Source: Ornithinimicrobium pratense
GTDB lineage: Bacteria; Actinomycetota; Actinomycetes; Actinomycetales; Dermatophilaceae
Assembly: GCF_008843165.1 (NCBI RefSeq)
Contig: NZ_CP044427.1
Location: 620,001 to 684,000, forward strand
Direction: 5' to 3'
DNA: 64,000 nucleotides
Shown: one piece after another, positions 17,337 to 25,513 of the stretch
Layout: each line of letters starts with the position of its first letter
How positions within the stretch are numbered: position 1 is the stretch's first letter
Position numbers and translations under genes: made by a program
The notes under the pieces: generated by a model
What the model was told of the DNA's origin: nothing
Seen by the model: the letters and a program-made list of their open reading frames with translations, nothing else
The model's database searches: none

Positions 17337-17858
17337 TCAGTCGACCCATACCTGAACTACGCGCCGGTCGGCTGCCCAGAGAGAGAGTTCCCTGAGATCC
17401 TTACGCAAGGCCTCCGCCAACTTCCCGCGAGCGTAGTCGAATCGCGTCAGTGGGATCTCGTGCCGATGCTCACGACCCCTATACCGGCCAGCAAGCACCA
17501 GCGTGCGGTCCGTCGAGTCGGAGGCCACCTCCCCGTGTGCTGCCGCGTTGCGTAGACGAAAGATGAGGCGAAGGCCAGGGATGCAGAATGGAAAGTACGC
17601 CTCTGCAGGAAGCTGAGTCTGGGGGTATGGTGTTGAGGCGAGGACTGCCGATAGGAGTTCCAGTTTCACGTCCCAAGGAACGCGGGTGAAGACGGCAGCC
17701 TGCAGACGCTCTACCGCATCAGGGCTTCGACCGTGGGCCAGAGCAAGAGCCCGGTCCACCTCAAGCTCAAGTGCAGACGCAATACCGATCAACTCATGAC
17801 AGAGGGCCTGCCAGGCACGGGTCCGCCCGTGATCGTTGGTCACGTCCCAGGTCGCCAT
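17337..17858 (-). CDS. HEPN-motif protein, possible ribonuclease toxin
   Basis: A 173-residue, mainly helical protein from ATG 17858. A TATGGT -10 (17865-17870) lies 6 nt upstream, so it is probably leaderless. Near residue 103 it reads RLRNAAAHGE, which fits the HEPN RNase active-site pattern R-N-x3-H (R103, H108). Established knowledge: HEPN proteins act as RNA-cutting toxins or defence effectors, often beside an MNT nucleotidyltransferase antitoxin; none is seen here. The gene is alone on its strand. The family call rests on this one motif and helical context. Confidence 0.5.
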   Translation of the reverse strand: MATWDVTNDHGRTRAWQALCHELIGIASALELEVDRALALAHGRSPDAVERLQAAVFTRVPWDVKLELLSAVLASTPYPQTQLPAEAYFPFCIPGLRLIFRLRNAAAHGEVASDSTDRTLVLAGRYRGREHRHEIPLTRFDYARGKLAEALRKDLRELSLWAADRRVVQVWVD

Positions 17859-18038
17859 GCCTGGACCATAGCCAGGCAACCGCCGCCCTGGCATGCCGGA
17901 GGATCTGCGCCAACACTTCCGGTATTGCCGCAGAGCGTTGACATCCCCCGAGACCCGGATCGTCTGGAGAAAGCAGCGATAGGCTGGCATGGACAGGATC
18001 GCGGGACGTGGCCGCACTCCACATCGAGGAGGCAGGAA

Positions 18039-18197
18039 GTGGCGAAAACGATGGTGGACAGCCCTGACGCGGATCGGGTGACATGCGAGTCCTGCGGCAA
18101 GCAGTGTCGCAGCCGGGCCAAGGCCCAGAAGTTGAAATGGGACTTCAGCGCTGGAGTTGCGCTGTGCCGAAGGTGCCGCCCCTCCTCACAGGAGTGA
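18039..18197 (+). CDS. small zinc-ribbon protein
   Basis: A 52-residue protein starting at GTG 18039 with GAGGAGG 6 nt upstream, a strong ribosome site that decides the start. It contains CESCGKQC and, 20 residues later, CRRC, giving two Cys pairs for one Zn site. Two arginine/lysine-rich stretches suggest nucleic-acid binding (inference). A possible -10, TAGGCT, lies at 17980-17985. Confidence 0.6.
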   Translation: MAKTMVDSPDADRVTCESCGKQCRSRAKAQKLKWDFSAGVALCRRCRPSSQE

Positions 18198-18355
18198 GCC
18201 GGGCGAGGCTCGGCCTTCGAGGATTCCTGCGGACAACTCAAGAACTAAGAGGGGTATGACGTCCCCTCCTGCCGCGCCCAGGAAGCGCTTGAGCTCGCTC
18301 AGCTGCAAGGGAAGCTGGTATCGCATATCTCCACCGGCGGGACACGCGTGGCGAG

Positions 18356-18389
18356 AGGGGTCTCGTCGGGGGCGGCCGACGAGACCCCT
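18356..18389 (-). terminator. strong hairpin terminator
   Basis: A perfect 14-bp stem (AGGGGTCTCGTCGG with its complement) and a 6-nt loop, located 10 bp beyond the stop of the small basic protein gene on the minus strand. It can act in both directions. Confidence 0.8.
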
Positions 18390-18399
18390 GGTTCATCTG

Positions 18400-18525
18400 C
18401 TAGGCCTGCGCGAGGGCAGACGCAGCGATGGACTTGGTCCGCTTGGACGAGCGACCGTCACGCAAGGCGCGGGACGCCTGCTTTGCGACCTTAGCGCTGG
18501 TCTTCTTACCACCACGTCGAGCCAC
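18400..18525 (-). CDS. small basic Lys/Arg/Ser-rich protein
   Basis: A 41-residue peptide (GTG start at 18525; ARRGGKKTSAKVAKQASRAL, then RDGRSSKRTKSIAASALAQA). GGAAGGAGGT precedes it by about 10 nt. Strong ribosome site, its own terminator and a biased basic composition make it a real small gene. Similar short KKTSAKVA..ASK peptides are common on actinobacterial plasmids and islands; their role is unknown, possibly nucleic-acid binding. Confidence 0.7.
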   Translation of the reverse strand: MARRGGKKTSAKVAKQASRALRDGRSSKRTKSIAASALAQA

Positions 18526-18883
18526 GATGCCGCCTACCTCCTTCCTGCGCCCGTCCGCGACCAGGCCTTCCCCGCGCCAGGCACCGATCCGTGCTCGGCC
18601 TGCTTCTCGCGCGCTCCTGGCGTGCTCCCGGTCCGTCCCACCGTTCTGCGGTGTCGATGTGGCCGACCAACTCGGGCACCGTGCTGGTGGCGAGCCCACG
18701 GCGTGGTCTCAACTCAAGTGCAGCAGGGAGCACCGACATTGGGTCGTGTTCACACCGGCGTGTCTTCGGCAGGTGAAGGCCACGGAAGGTTCAGCTGGGG
18801 TGGTCTCCGACATCCTCCTTGACTCGCGCCGCCTCGACAGGTGGCGTAGTCGCCGACGCAACGCCCTGTACTGCCGCGGGTCG
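18526..18883. other. intergenic stretch, no gene recognised
   Basis: 358 bp upstream of the small basic gene and downstream of vapC. Several open frames exist in both directions, as expected at this GC content, but none has a ribosome site together with recognisable protein features. It may hold decayed island genes. Confidence 0.4.
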
Positions 18884-19288
18884 TTAGACCACGCGCACAT
18901 CGATCAGGTCCTCAAGTCCGGCGAAATCATCCGAGTTGCGGGTGTAGAGCGCAGCGTCATGTGCATGGGCGGTGGCTGCGATCAACAGGTCCATCGTGCG
19001 TCGGCGGGGTTGACGTCCGGCTTCAACGATCGCGGCCGCGAGGCGGCCGTAACTGGCCGCGACGACCTCGTCGAGGGGCAGGGCATCGAACCGGCGCTGA
19101 AGGATGCTGAGTCGTCGCAGGCGCTCGGCGCGCACCCCGGCGGACTTGGCAACGAGGACCCCGAAGTGCAACTCCGCCAGAGTGACGGTGCTGATGGCCA
19201 GGACGCCGGGGATTGGCGTGAGGTCCTCGGCAATCACCACGCTCGTGTCGAGCAGGCCCCGCTCGTCCGTTTCTGTTTGCTCGGTCAC
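18884..19288 (-). CDS. PIN domain toxin, VapC family
   Basis: A 134-residue PIN-domain protein, a Mg-dependent endoribonuclease by family. Acidic residues sit at the expected places: D14 in LLDTSVVI, E39 in VTLAELHFG, D100 in MDLLIAATA and the DD of RNSDDFAGL. The ATG at 19288 overlaps the antitoxin stop by 4 bp. It is the last gene pair before the right end of the island and can serve as an addiction module. Confidence 0.9.
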   Translation of the reverse strand: MTEQTETDERGLLDTSVVIAEDLTPIPGVLAISTVTLAELHFGVLVAKSAGVRAERLRRLSILQRRFDALPLDEVVAASYGRLAAAIVEAGRQPRRRTMDLLIAATAHAHDAALYTRNSDDFAGLEDLIDVRVV

Positions 19289-19533
19289 TGCTCTGCCCAG
19301 GGGTCGCGGACGGTGTCATCGACCAACTCTCGGTCAGTCTCCCAGTCCGCATCGGCAGGGCCGGCGAACAGGTCCGTGACGTCACCCCAGCGCTGCCAAC
19401 GGGTCTGCCGAGCTGGTACGAGTCTGGCGCTGGGCCGACCAGAGACAGTGATGATGATCTCCTCGCCTCGCTCCACGCGTCGCAGAAGTCCAGAGGCGTC
19501 CTGCCTCAGCTCACGAAGTCCCACCGTTTCCAT
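19285..19533 (-). CDS. Phd/YefM-type antitoxin partner of VapC
   Basis: An 82-residue protein, METVGLRELRQDASGLLRRV then ERGEEIIITVSGRPSARLVP: the Phd/YefM N-terminal DNA-binding fold. The acidic C-terminus (ADADWETDRELVDD) would wrap the PIN toxin. It is upstream of and overlaps the toxin gene. TACCAT (19540-19545) 6 nt before the ATG indicates a leaderless transcript, overlapped by the GTAGC inverted repeat. Confidence 0.88.
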   Translation of the reverse strand: METVGLRELRQDASGLLRRVERGEEIIITVSGRPSARLVPARQTRWQRWGDVTDLFAGPADADWETDRELVDDTVRDPWAEQ

Positions 19534-19539
19534 AGCCCC

Positions 19540-19558
19540 ATGGTAGCGCTTGTGCTAC
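19540..19558 (-). promoter_or_regulatory. promoter and operator of the Phd-VapC pair
   Basis: On the minus strand TACCAT (19540-19545) is a -10 box 6 nt before the antitoxin ATG. The inverted repeat GTAGC/GCTAC (19543-19547 and 19554-19558) overlaps it, a fitting site for autorepression by the toxin-antitoxin complex. Confidence 0.55.
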
Positions 19559-19734
19559 ACACTCGCTCATCAGCGTGAGGCGTCTACGTCAAGGGGGGCC
19601 GGTGCCCTGGGCCCGTCGTCGTCCCTGCATAGCGGTAAAGGAGCTTGGTGGCTCGACAGCGTGTGATCAGGTCCGGTGACGACGGGTCGGGGGTGCGTCC
19701 ACACGGTTCACGGGCCGTTTCAGGCGACAGCATC

Positions 19735-19752
19735 TTGCACGTTAGTTGCACG
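19735..19752 (+). repeat. TTGCACG repeats, candidate integrase arm sites (right)
   Basis: TTGCACG at 19735-19741 and 19746-19752, start to start 11 bp, same orientation as the left-end array. They lie about 50 bp inside the right attachment repeat. Confidence 0.65.
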
Positions 19753-19755
19753 CGG

Positions 19756-19789
19756 AAAAGCCGCCAACCTGTCTCTGCAGGTCAGCGGC
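19756..19789 (-). terminator. intrinsic terminator of tRNA-Sec, carried by the island
   Basis: Read on the minus strand: GCCGC, a 2x2 internal loop, ACCTG, a 6-nt loop, CAGGT, internal loop, GCGGC and then TTTT (rev. complement of 19756-19759). It lies 10 bp beyond the tRNA-Sec 3' end, on the island side of the att core, so the island brings both a new tRNA 3' end and a new terminator. Confidence 0.75.
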
Positions 19790-19798
19790 CCTTTCGTA

Positions 19799-19821
19799 GC
19801 GGAGGCGGACAGGAATCGAAC
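19799..19821. repeat. right attachment site (attR), inside tRNA-Sec
   Basis: The 23-bp core identical to 8694-8716. Here it forms the real 3' end of the complete tRNA-Sec gene. The downstream bases on the minus strand are GCTA, so CCA is not encoded in this copy. Confidence 0.9.
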
Positions 19822-19892
19822 CTGCCAACGACGTCGAACGCCGTTCCGCGGGGTTGAAGCCCGGGGGGCCCACCAGGAACCCAGACGCCTCC
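19800..19892 (-). tRNA. selC: tRNA-Sec (anticodon TCA)
   Basis: A 93-nt gene with selenocysteine tRNA features. The acceptor strands GGAGGCG and CGCCTCC pair; the anticodon loop CTTCAAC holds TCA (complement at 19855-19857); an 8-bp variable arm AACGGCGT/ACGTCGTT has a 3-nt loop; the T arm is GCAGG-TTCGATT-CCTGT. The length and long variable arm exclude a suppressor-type normal tRNA. The eighth acceptor pair and one anticodon-stem pair look mismatched. It implies selenoprotein synthesis (selA, selB, selD expected elsewhere in the genome). Confidence 0.92.
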
Positions 19893-19910
19893 CCGTGCGG
19901 TCGTGCTGCG

Positions 19911-19982
19911 CGCCCCCGGCAGGATTCGAACCTGCGCTCCCGCCTCCGGAGGGCGGTGCTCTATCCCCTGAGCTACGGGGGC
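19911..19982 (-). tRNA. tRNA-Arg (anticodon CCG)
   Basis: A 72-nt cloverleaf: acceptor GCCCCCG/CGGGGGC, D arm GCTC-AGGGGATA-GAGC, anticodon stem CCGCC/GGCGG with loop CTCCGGA (CCG), and T arm GCAGG-TTCGAAT-CCTGC with discriminator G. It reads CGG arginine codons, frequent in this genome. It lies 18 bp upstream of tRNA-Sec on the same strand and may be co-transcribed; argS is divergent from it. Confidence 0.97.
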
Positions 19983-20051
19983 AACAGCGAGACTGTAGCA
20001 GCCGGATACCGCTGTCCAAGAATCGGTTCCGGGGATGATCCTGAGCCCGAC

Positions 20052-20057
20052 TAGACT
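20052..20057 (+). promoter_or_regulatory. leaderless -10 box of argS
   Basis: TAGACT ends 6 nt before the GTG start of argS, so transcription should begin at or next to the start codon. No ribosome site is seen, consistent with a leaderless mRNA. Confidence 0.55.
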
Positions 20058-20063
20058 GCCCGG

Positions 20064-21728
20064 GTGACCCCCGAGCAACTCGCCGCAGCACTGCATACTG
20101 TCCTCTCCCAGGCCGTCACCGACGGTGACCTCGCCATCGAGGTGCCGGCCGAGCAGGCCCTCCGGGTGGAGCGACCGCGCAGCCGCGAGCACGGCGACTG
20201 GGCCACCAACGTGGCCCTGCAACTTGCCAAGGCGGCCGGTATGCCGCCCCGCCAGCTGGCCGATCAGCTCGCCGCCCGCCTGCGCGAGGTGGAGGGGGTG
20301 GCCGCGGTCGACGTGGCCGGTCCCGGCTTCCTCAACATCACCCTCGACGCCGCGAGCGCGGCCGAGCTGGCGCGGGCGATCGTCGAGGCGGGGGAGAGCT
20401 ACGGCCAGGGCGGCGCCGCGACGGGTGAGCGCATCAACCTGGAGTTCGTCTCGGCGAACCCCACCGGCCCGATCCACCTGGGCGGGACCCGCTGGGCGGC
20501 CGTCGGTGACGCCCTGGCCCGGGTGCTCGAAGCCAGCGGGGCCGAGGTCACCCGCGAGTACTACTTCAACGACCACGGCGCTCAGATCGACCGCTTCGCT
20601 CGGTCGTTGGTGGCGTCGGCACGCGGTGCGCAGGCCCCCGAGGACGGATATGCCGGGGCCTACATCGACGACATCGCCACCGAGGTGCTGCGCCGCCGCC
20701 CCGACGCTCTGGACCTGCCCGAGGAGGAGGGCCAGGAGGTCTTCCGCGAGGTCGGTGTCAACCTGATGTTCGAGGAGATCAAGGTCTCGCTCGCTGACTT
20801 CGGCGTGAAGTTCGACGTCTTCTTTCACGAGAACTCCCTGCACGAGACGGGGGCGGTCCAGCGCGCCGTCGACCGGCTGACCGAGCAGGGCGTGATGTTC
20901 GAGGAGGACGGGGCTCTCTGGCTGCGCACCACCGCCTACGGCGACGACCGGGACCGTGTGGTGATCCGCCGCGACGGGCGCGCCGCCTACATCGCCGGCG
21001 ACCTGGCTTACTACCTGGACAAGCGCGAGCGCGGTTTCGACCGCTCGATCATCATGCTGGGGGCCGACCACCACGGTTACGTGCAGCGGATGATGGCGAT
21101 GTGCGCCGCCTTCGGCGACGAGCCGGGCGTGAACCTGGAGATCCTCATCGGCCAGATGGTCAACCTGGTCAAGGACGGCCGGCCGGTGCGCATGTCCAAG
21201 CGGGCGGGCACGGGCGTGGTGCTCGAGGACCTGGTGGACGCGGTCGGGGTGGACGCCGCCCGCTACGCCCTGACGCGCAGCTCGACCGACTCCTCGATCG
21301 ACATCGACCTGGACCTGCTGGCCAGCCGCACGAACGACAACCCTGTCTTCTACGTCCAGTACGCCCACGCGCGCACCTGCAACGTCGCCAGGCTGGCGAA
21401 CGAGGACGGCGTGCACCGCCAGGACGGTTTTGACCCTGGACTGCTCACGCACCAGACCGAGGCAGTGCTACTGGCTACCCTGGGCGACTTCCCGCGCGTC
21501 GTCGCCCAGGCCGCCCAGCTGCGCGAACCTCACCGCATCGCCCGCTACCTCGAGGACCTCGCCGGCCGCTTCCACAAGTGGTATGACGAGTGCCGGGTGC
21601 GCCCGACCTCCGCCGCGGAGGAGGTCACCGACCTGCACCGCTCGCGGCTCTGGCTCAACGACGCCACCCGGCAGGTGCTCGCCAACGGGCTGCACCTGCT
21701 TGGCGTCTCCGCCCCCGAGCGGATGTGA
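20064..21728 (+). CDS. argS: arginyl-tRNA synthetase
   Basis: A 554-residue class I synthetase that charges tRNA-Arg. The N-terminal additional domain (about 1-115) is followed by the HIGH-like motif [10 protein letters not shown] (132-141) and the KMSK-like VRMSKRAG (M377). The C-terminal DALR anticodon-binding helices are present ([15 protein letters not shown] and onward to GVSAPERM). The length is normal. The GTG start at 20064 is set by the leaderless -10 box. Its stop overlaps the hom start by 4 bp, so hom is translationally coupled. Confidence 0.97.
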   Translation: MTPEQLAAALHTVLSQAVTDGDLAIEVPAEQALRVERPRSREHGDWATNVALQLAKAAGMPPRQLADQLAARLREVEGVAAVDVAGPGFLNITLDAASAAELARAIVEAGESYGQGGAATGERINLEFVSANPTGPIHLGGTRWAAVGDALARVLEASGAEVTREYYFNDHGAQIDRFARSLVASARGAQAPEDGYAGAYIDDIATEVLRRRPDALDLPEEEGQEVFREVGVNLMFEEIKVSLADFGVKFDVFFHENSLHETGAVQRAVDRLTEQGVMFEEDGALWLRTTAYGDDRDRVVIRRDGRAAYIAGDLAYYLDKRERGFDRSIIMLGADHHGYVQRMMAMCAAFGDEPGVNLEILIGQMVNLVKDGRPVRMSKRAGTGVVLEDLVDAVGVDAARYALTRSSTDSSIDIDLDLLASRTNDNPVFYVQYAHARTCNVARLANEDGVHRQDGFDPGLLTHQTEAVLLATLGDFPRVVAQAAQLREPHRIARYLEDLAGRFHKWYDECRVRPTSAAEEVTDLHRSRLWLNDATRQVLANGLHLLGVSAPERM

Positions 21729-22696
21729 GTGCCGTGCCGTCCCCCGTGCGCGTCGCCCTCCTCGGGTGCGGCACCGTCGGCTCGGCGGTGGCCCGCCGCC
21801 TGCAGGACAGGCAGGAGCGGTATGCCGAGCTGCTCGGCCGATCCCTGGAGCTGGTGGGTGTCGCCGTCCGGGACCGGTCCCTTCCCCGGGAGGGCGTCGA
21901 CCCAGTGCTGCTCACCACCGACGCCGAGGCCCTGGTGCGGCAGGCCGACGTCGTGGTGGAGGTGATGGGCGGGATCGAGCCGGCCCGGTCCCTGATCGAG
22001 ACGGCCCTGCGGGGCGGTGCGCAGGTGGTCACCGCCAACAAGCAGCTGGTCGCGCAGCAGGGCGAGGGGCTGGCCGCCGTCGCCGCGGAGCAGGGGGTGG
22101 GCCTGGACTACGAAGGCGCCGTCATGGCAGCCGTCCCCGTGCTGGCGGTGCTGCGCGACTCGCTCGCCGGGGACGAGGTCACGGCCGTGCGGGGGGTGGT
22201 GAACGGTTCGACGAACTACGTGTTGGACCTGGTCGCCCGTGAGGGCGTGGCCTTCGGCGAGGCGGTGCGGCAGGCCGGGGAGCTGGGTTACCTGGAGGCC
22301 GACCCCACCGAGGACCTGGAGGGCCTTGACGCTGCCGCAAAGGCCGTCATCCTGGCGCGCACCGCCTTCGGCGCGCAGGTGGGCCTGGACGAGGTCGACC
22401 GGGTCGGGATCACCGGGCTGACCGACGAAGACTTCAAGCGCGCTGCGCAGGAAGGCACCGTGATCAAGCTGGTGGCCTCCGCCCGGCGCGCCGGATGCGG
22501 GGCTCAGGTGGCGGTGCGACCGGAGGCACTCCCGGCGCACGACCCGCTGGCTGCGGTCCGGGGCGGGACGAACATCGTCGTCATCGAGGCCGTGTCCGCG
22601 GGGGAGCTGCGGCTGCAGGGGGCGGGAGCGGGCGGCGAAGAGACGGCCTCCGCAGTGCTGGGGGACATCGTGCGCGCGGCACGGCGGGTCCGGTAG
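21725..22696 (+). CDS. hom: homoserine dehydrogenase, short form without ACT domain
   Basis: A 323-residue enzyme that reduces aspartate semialdehyde to homoserine for Thr and Met. The Rossmann motif is [14 protein letters not shown]; the catalytic domain shows [26 protein letters not shown] and [19 protein letters not shown] (catalytic Asp/Lys region). Most actinobacterial enzymes are about 430 residues because of a C-terminal ACT regulatory domain; here the protein ends after the NAD domain return strands, so threonine feedback through ACT is absent. The GTG start overlaps the argS stop (GTGA). Confidence 0.95.
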   Translation: MSAVPSPVRVALLGCGTVGSAVARRLQDRQERYAELLGRSLELVGVAVRDRSLPREGVDPVLLTTDAEALVRQADVVVEVMGGIEPARSLIETALRGGAQVVTANKQLVAQQGEGLAAVAAEQGVGLDYEGAVMAAVPVLAVLRDSLAGDEVTAVRGVVNGSTNYVLDLVAREGVAFGEAVRQAGELGYLEADPTEDLEGLDAAAKAVILARTAFGAQVGLDEVDRVGITGLTDEDFKRAAQEGTVIKLVASARRAGCGAQVAVRPEALPAHDPLAAVRGGTNIVVIEAVSAGELRLQGAGAGGEETASAVLGDIVRAARRVR

Positions 22697-22948
22697 GAGC
22701 ACTCCCGCCTGCGTGTTATCTTGGGGGTGTTCCATGAGCAGGGTGGGAGTTCCCCCCGCACGCTGGAGCATCCCTCGGTGCGGGCCTGATCCCCAGTGGC
22801 AGTCGACGCTGGCTGACCACGACCCCGAGACCAGTCGGTCCGCGCCCACCCTTACAGCCCTGCCACCCGTTCCGGGCAGGGTTGAACCACACCTGAGACC
22901 CCAGGCACGGCGAGGACCTCGCCGGGGCCGAGGGGGAAGGACATCTAC
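22697..22948 (+). promoter_or_regulatory. rho leader and promoter region
   Basis: 252 bp between hom and rho. A TATCTT (22717-22722) may be the -10, giving a leader of over 200 nt. A CCCTGCC/GGCAGGG hairpin (22858-22881) lies in it. Long leaders are used elsewhere for Rho autoregulation by premature termination; no direct evidence here. Confidence 0.4.
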
Positions 22949-25111
22949 GTGACCGAGACTACTGACGCCGTGCCGACCCGGACCGGTTCGCTCAGCACCC
23001 TCCGGCTGGCCGAGCTGCAGCAGCTGGCCAGCAGCATGGGCATCACCGTGAACGCCAAGATGCGCAAGGCCGACCTGGTCTCCGCCATCCGCGCGGGAGG
23101 CGGAGCCGGCCCCGCGGGCCGTTCCGCCGCTGCCCAGGAGCGCGAGCAGGGCGGGGACCAACGCGAGCAGCGGGCCACCGGCCGCCAAGAACAGCGGGAC
23201 CAGAGCCGCGAGCATAGCCCTGACGAGATCCAGGCCGCCCCGGCCCAGGAGGCAGGCTCCGGCGCCAGCACGACCGGCCAGGACCCCGCGGACAGCCTCG
23301 AGGCCGCCCTGGACCGGGCGCAGGCGCAGCGGGACGGGAGCCAGGGCGGCTCCCGCACCCGCCGTAGCCGTCGCGCCGGCTCCAGTGCGGGCGCTCCCCG
23401 GGCCGTCGAGTCACCCGTCCAGGACCGTGAGGCGCAGCAGGGCCAGCAGGACCACATCCAGCGCAACCGCGAGGCCGCGGCGGACCGTGAGGCGCAGCAG
23501 GGCCAGCAGGACCACATCCAGCGCAACCGCGAGGCCGCGCCGGACCGTGAGGCGCGGCAGGGCCAGCAGGACCACGCCCAGCGCAACCGCGAGGCCGCGG
23601 CGGACCGTGAGGCGCAGCAGGGCCAGCAGGACCGCACCCAGCGCAACCGCGAGGCCGCGCCGGACCGTGAGGCGCAGCAGGGCCAGCAGCGCGAGCAGCA
23701 GGGTCAGCGAGGCCAGCAGAGCCGGGACGGCGAGCAGGCCGGTGAGGGGCAGCAGCAGGGCCAGCAGCAGCGGGACGACCTGGACGGCGATGACGACGGT
23801 CGTCGCGGCCGGCGACGCAACCGCAACCGCAACCGTGACCGCAAGCGGGGGCGCGTGCAGGGTGGCCCGGACGGCCCGGCTGGCCCCAGCGGTCAGCAGG
23901 AGGAGCAGGAGGGTTACACCGAGGAGGACGTGCTCGTCCCGGTCGGCGGCATCCTGGACCTGCTCGACAACTACGCCTTCATCCGGACCACGGGTTACCT
24001 GCCCGGCCCGACCGATGTCTACGTGCCGATGGGCATGGTCAAGCGGCACGGTCTGCGCAAGGGCGACGCGATCCAGGGTGCGATCAAGGCGCCCCAGGAC
24101 GGCAGCGACGTCGGCCAGCACACCGTGTCCTCAACCGGCAACAAGCGCGACCGGGGCAAGTTCAGCGCGCTGGTCCGACTGGACAAGGTCAACGGCCAGG
24201 AGCCGGACGGCGCCCGTCGACGCCCGGACTTCGCCAGCCTGACCCCCCTCTACCCGCAGCAGCGGCTGCGCCTGGAGACCGAGCAGAAGAACCTCACCAC
24301 CCGGGTCATCGACCTGGTGGCACCGATCGGCAAGGGCCAGCGTGGCCTCATCGTCTCCCCGCCCAAGGCCGGCAAGACGATGGTGCTGCAGGCGATCGCC
24401 AACGCGATCACCACCAACAACCCCGAGGTCCACCTGATGATCGTCCTGGTGGACGAGCGTCCGGAAGAGGTCACCGACTTCCAGCGCAGCGTCAAGGGCG
24501 AGGTCATCTCCTCCACCTTCGACCGGCCGGCCAGCGACCACACCCTGGTCTCCGAGCTGGCTATCGAGCGGGCCAAGCGCCTGGTCGAGCTGGGCCAGGA
24601 CGTGGTGGTGCTGCTGGACGGCATCACCCGCCTGGGCCGGGCCTACAACCTGGCTGCCCCCGCCTCCGGCCGAATCCTGTCCGGTGGTGTGGATTCCGCC
24701 GCGCTCTACCCGCCGAAGAAATTCTTCGGCGCCGCCCGCAACATCGAGAACGGCGGCTCGCTGACCATCCTGGCCACGGCGCTGGTGGAAACCGGCTCCA
24801 AGATGGACGAGGTGATCTTCGAGGAGTTCAAGGGCACCGGCAACATGGAGCTCAGGCTCTCCCGACAGCTGGCCGACCGCCGCACCTTCCCGGCCGTCGA
24901 CGTCAACGGCTCAGGCACGCGCCGCGAGGAGATCCTCATGGGCGGCGACGAGCTGAAGATCATGTGGAAACTGCGCCGGGTGCTCTCCGCGCTCGACCAG
25001 CAGCAGGGAATCGAGCTGCTCATCGACCGGTTGAAGAAGACCAAGCACAACTACGAGTTCCTCACCCAGGTCCAGCAGACCAGCTCGACCCGGCTGGACG
25101 ACGAGGACTGA
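22949..25111 (+). CDS. rho: transcription termination factor Rho with repeat-rich insertion
   Basis: A 720-residue Rho, the hexameric RNA helicase that ends transcription. The N-terminal Rho_N helices ([13 protein letters not shown], 20-50) are followed by a Gln/Arg/Glu-rich insertion of about 250 residues, then the RNA-binding OB fold ([19 protein letters not shown]) and the ATPase: Walker A PKAGKT (472-477), Walker [17 protein letters not shown] and the R-loop [16 protein letters not shown]. Insertions here are usual in actinobacteria, but this one is built from 60-bp tandem repeats. The start is the GTG at 22949. The normal thrC-thrB pair between hom and rho is missing. Confidence 0.97.
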   Translation: MTETTDAVPTRTGSLSTLRLAELQQLASSMGITVNAKMRKADLVSAIRAGGGAGPAGRSAAAQEREQGGDQREQRATGRQEQRDQSREHSPDEIQAAPAQEAGSGASTTGQDPADSLEAALDRAQAQRDGSQGGSRTRRSRRAGSSAGAPRAVESPVQDREAQQGQQDHIQRNREAAADREAQQGQQDHIQRNREAAPDREARQGQQDHAQRNREAAADREAQQGQQDRTQRNREAAPDREAQQGQQREQQGQRGQQSRDGEQAGEGQQQGQQQRDDLDGDDDGRRGRRRNRNRNRDRKRGRVQGGPDGPAGPSGQQEEQEGYTEEDVLVPVGGILDLLDNYAFIRTTGYLPGPTDVYVPMGMVKRHGLRKGDAIQGAIKAPQDGSDVGQHTVSSTGNKRDRGKFSALVRLDKVNGQEPDGARRRPDFASLTPLYPQQRLRLETEQKNLTTRVIDLVAPIGKGQRGLIVSPPKAGKTMVLQAIANAITTNNPEVHLMIVLVDERPEEVTDFQRSVKGEVISSTFDRPASDHTLVSELAIERAKRLVELGQDVVVLLDGITRLGRAYNLAAPASGRILSGGVDSAALYPPKKFFGAARNIENGGSLTILATALVETGSKMDEVIFEEFKGTGNMELRLSRQLADRRTFPAVDVNGSGTRREEILMGGDELKIMWKLRRVLSALDQQQGIELLIDRLKKTKHNYEFLTQVQQTSSTRLDDED
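23423..23690 (+). repeat. 60-bp tandem repeats inside rho
   Basis: Four full 60-bp units begin at 23423, 23483, 23543 and 23603, with a partial fifth at 23663. Each encodes a 20-residue unit ([20 protein letters not shown] and variants). Units alternate in their last Ala/Pro codon, suggesting a 120-bp duplication step. Low substitution between units implies recent expansion, so copy number may vary between strains. Confidence 0.9.
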
Positions 25112-25138
25112 CCGACCAGAACCACGCCGCGGACGCGG

Positions 25139-25144
25139 TAGACT
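25139..25144 (+). promoter_or_regulatory. -10 box for rpmE
   Basis: TAGACT about 77 bp before the rpmE ATG and 28 bp after the rho stop; gives rpmE its own transcript in addition to read-through from rho. Confidence 0.4.
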
Positions 25145-25221
25145 ATTTCGTTGGCCTTCCGGTTCACGCCCCCGCAGCCGCGGAGGCGACCCGGGGAGAA
25201 CGCCACCTGCGAGGAGAGACC

Positions 25222-25437
25222 ATGAAGAAGGACATCCACCCGGAGTACGTCGAGACCGCGGTCACCTGCACCTGCGGCGCGACGTTCACCACGCGGAGCA
25301 CGTCCGCGTCCGGCCGCATCAACGCCGACGTCTGCTCCAACTGCCACCCGTTCTACACGGGCAAGCAGAAGATCCTGGACACCGGTGGCCGCGTGGCCCG
25401 CTTCCAGGAGCGCTACGGCAAGAAGGCCGCCAAGTAG
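25222..25437 (+). CDS. rpmE: 50S ribosomal protein L31, zinc-binding form
   Basis: A 71-residue L31. [20 protein letters not shown] gives the first pair C16/C18; [14 protein letters not shown] gives C37/C40, so this is the C+ (zinc) type rather than the zinc-free paralogue. GAGGAGA lies 5 nt before the ATG. A strong terminator follows. Confidence 0.97.
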   Translation: MKKDIHPEYVETAVTCTCGATFTTRSTSASGRINADVCSNCHPFYTGKQKILDTGGRVARFQERYGKKAAK

Positions 25438-25445
25438 GACCACCG

Positions 25446-25480
25446 ACGCCGGTCCCGCGAGTTGATCGCGGGGCCGGCGT
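25446..25480 (+). terminator. hairpin terminator after rpmE
   Basis: ACGCCGG-T-CCCGCG and its complement CGCGGG-G-CCGGCGT with a 7-nt loop, followed by TCGCCTTTCC. It lies 8 bp after the rpmE stop and before prfA. Confidence 0.8.
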
Positions 25481-25513
25481 TCGCCTTTCCCGCGCCCGTG
25501 AGGAATGAGAGGT

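Larger units (their letters stand above)
8694..19821. mobile_element. mobilizable island integrated in the tRNA-Sec gene
   Basis: An 11.1-kb island is bounded by a perfect 23-bp direct repeat (8694-8716 and 19799-19821) that is the 3' end of tRNA-Sec. Beside the left repeat is a tyrosine integrase; inside are an Xre-RES pair, a MobF relaxase, an SSB-like protein, a HEPN-motif protein, small unknowns and a Phd-VapC pair. No mating-pore (VirB4, VirD4) genes are seen, so it looks like an integrative mobilizable element. No excisionase could be recognised. Established knowledge: tRNA genes, including selC in enterobacteria, are common att sites. Self-mobility is not shown. Confidence 0.9.

Noticed and set aside
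18526..18883. Possible transposase remnant in the island (HWVVFT-like peptide in one frame)
   Set aside because: Only a few residues resemble IS200-type proteins; no catalytic motif or terminal repeats were found.
23423..23690. Regular 60-bp repeats considered as a CRISPR array
   Set aside because: The repeats are contiguous with no unique spacers and lie in frame inside rho.
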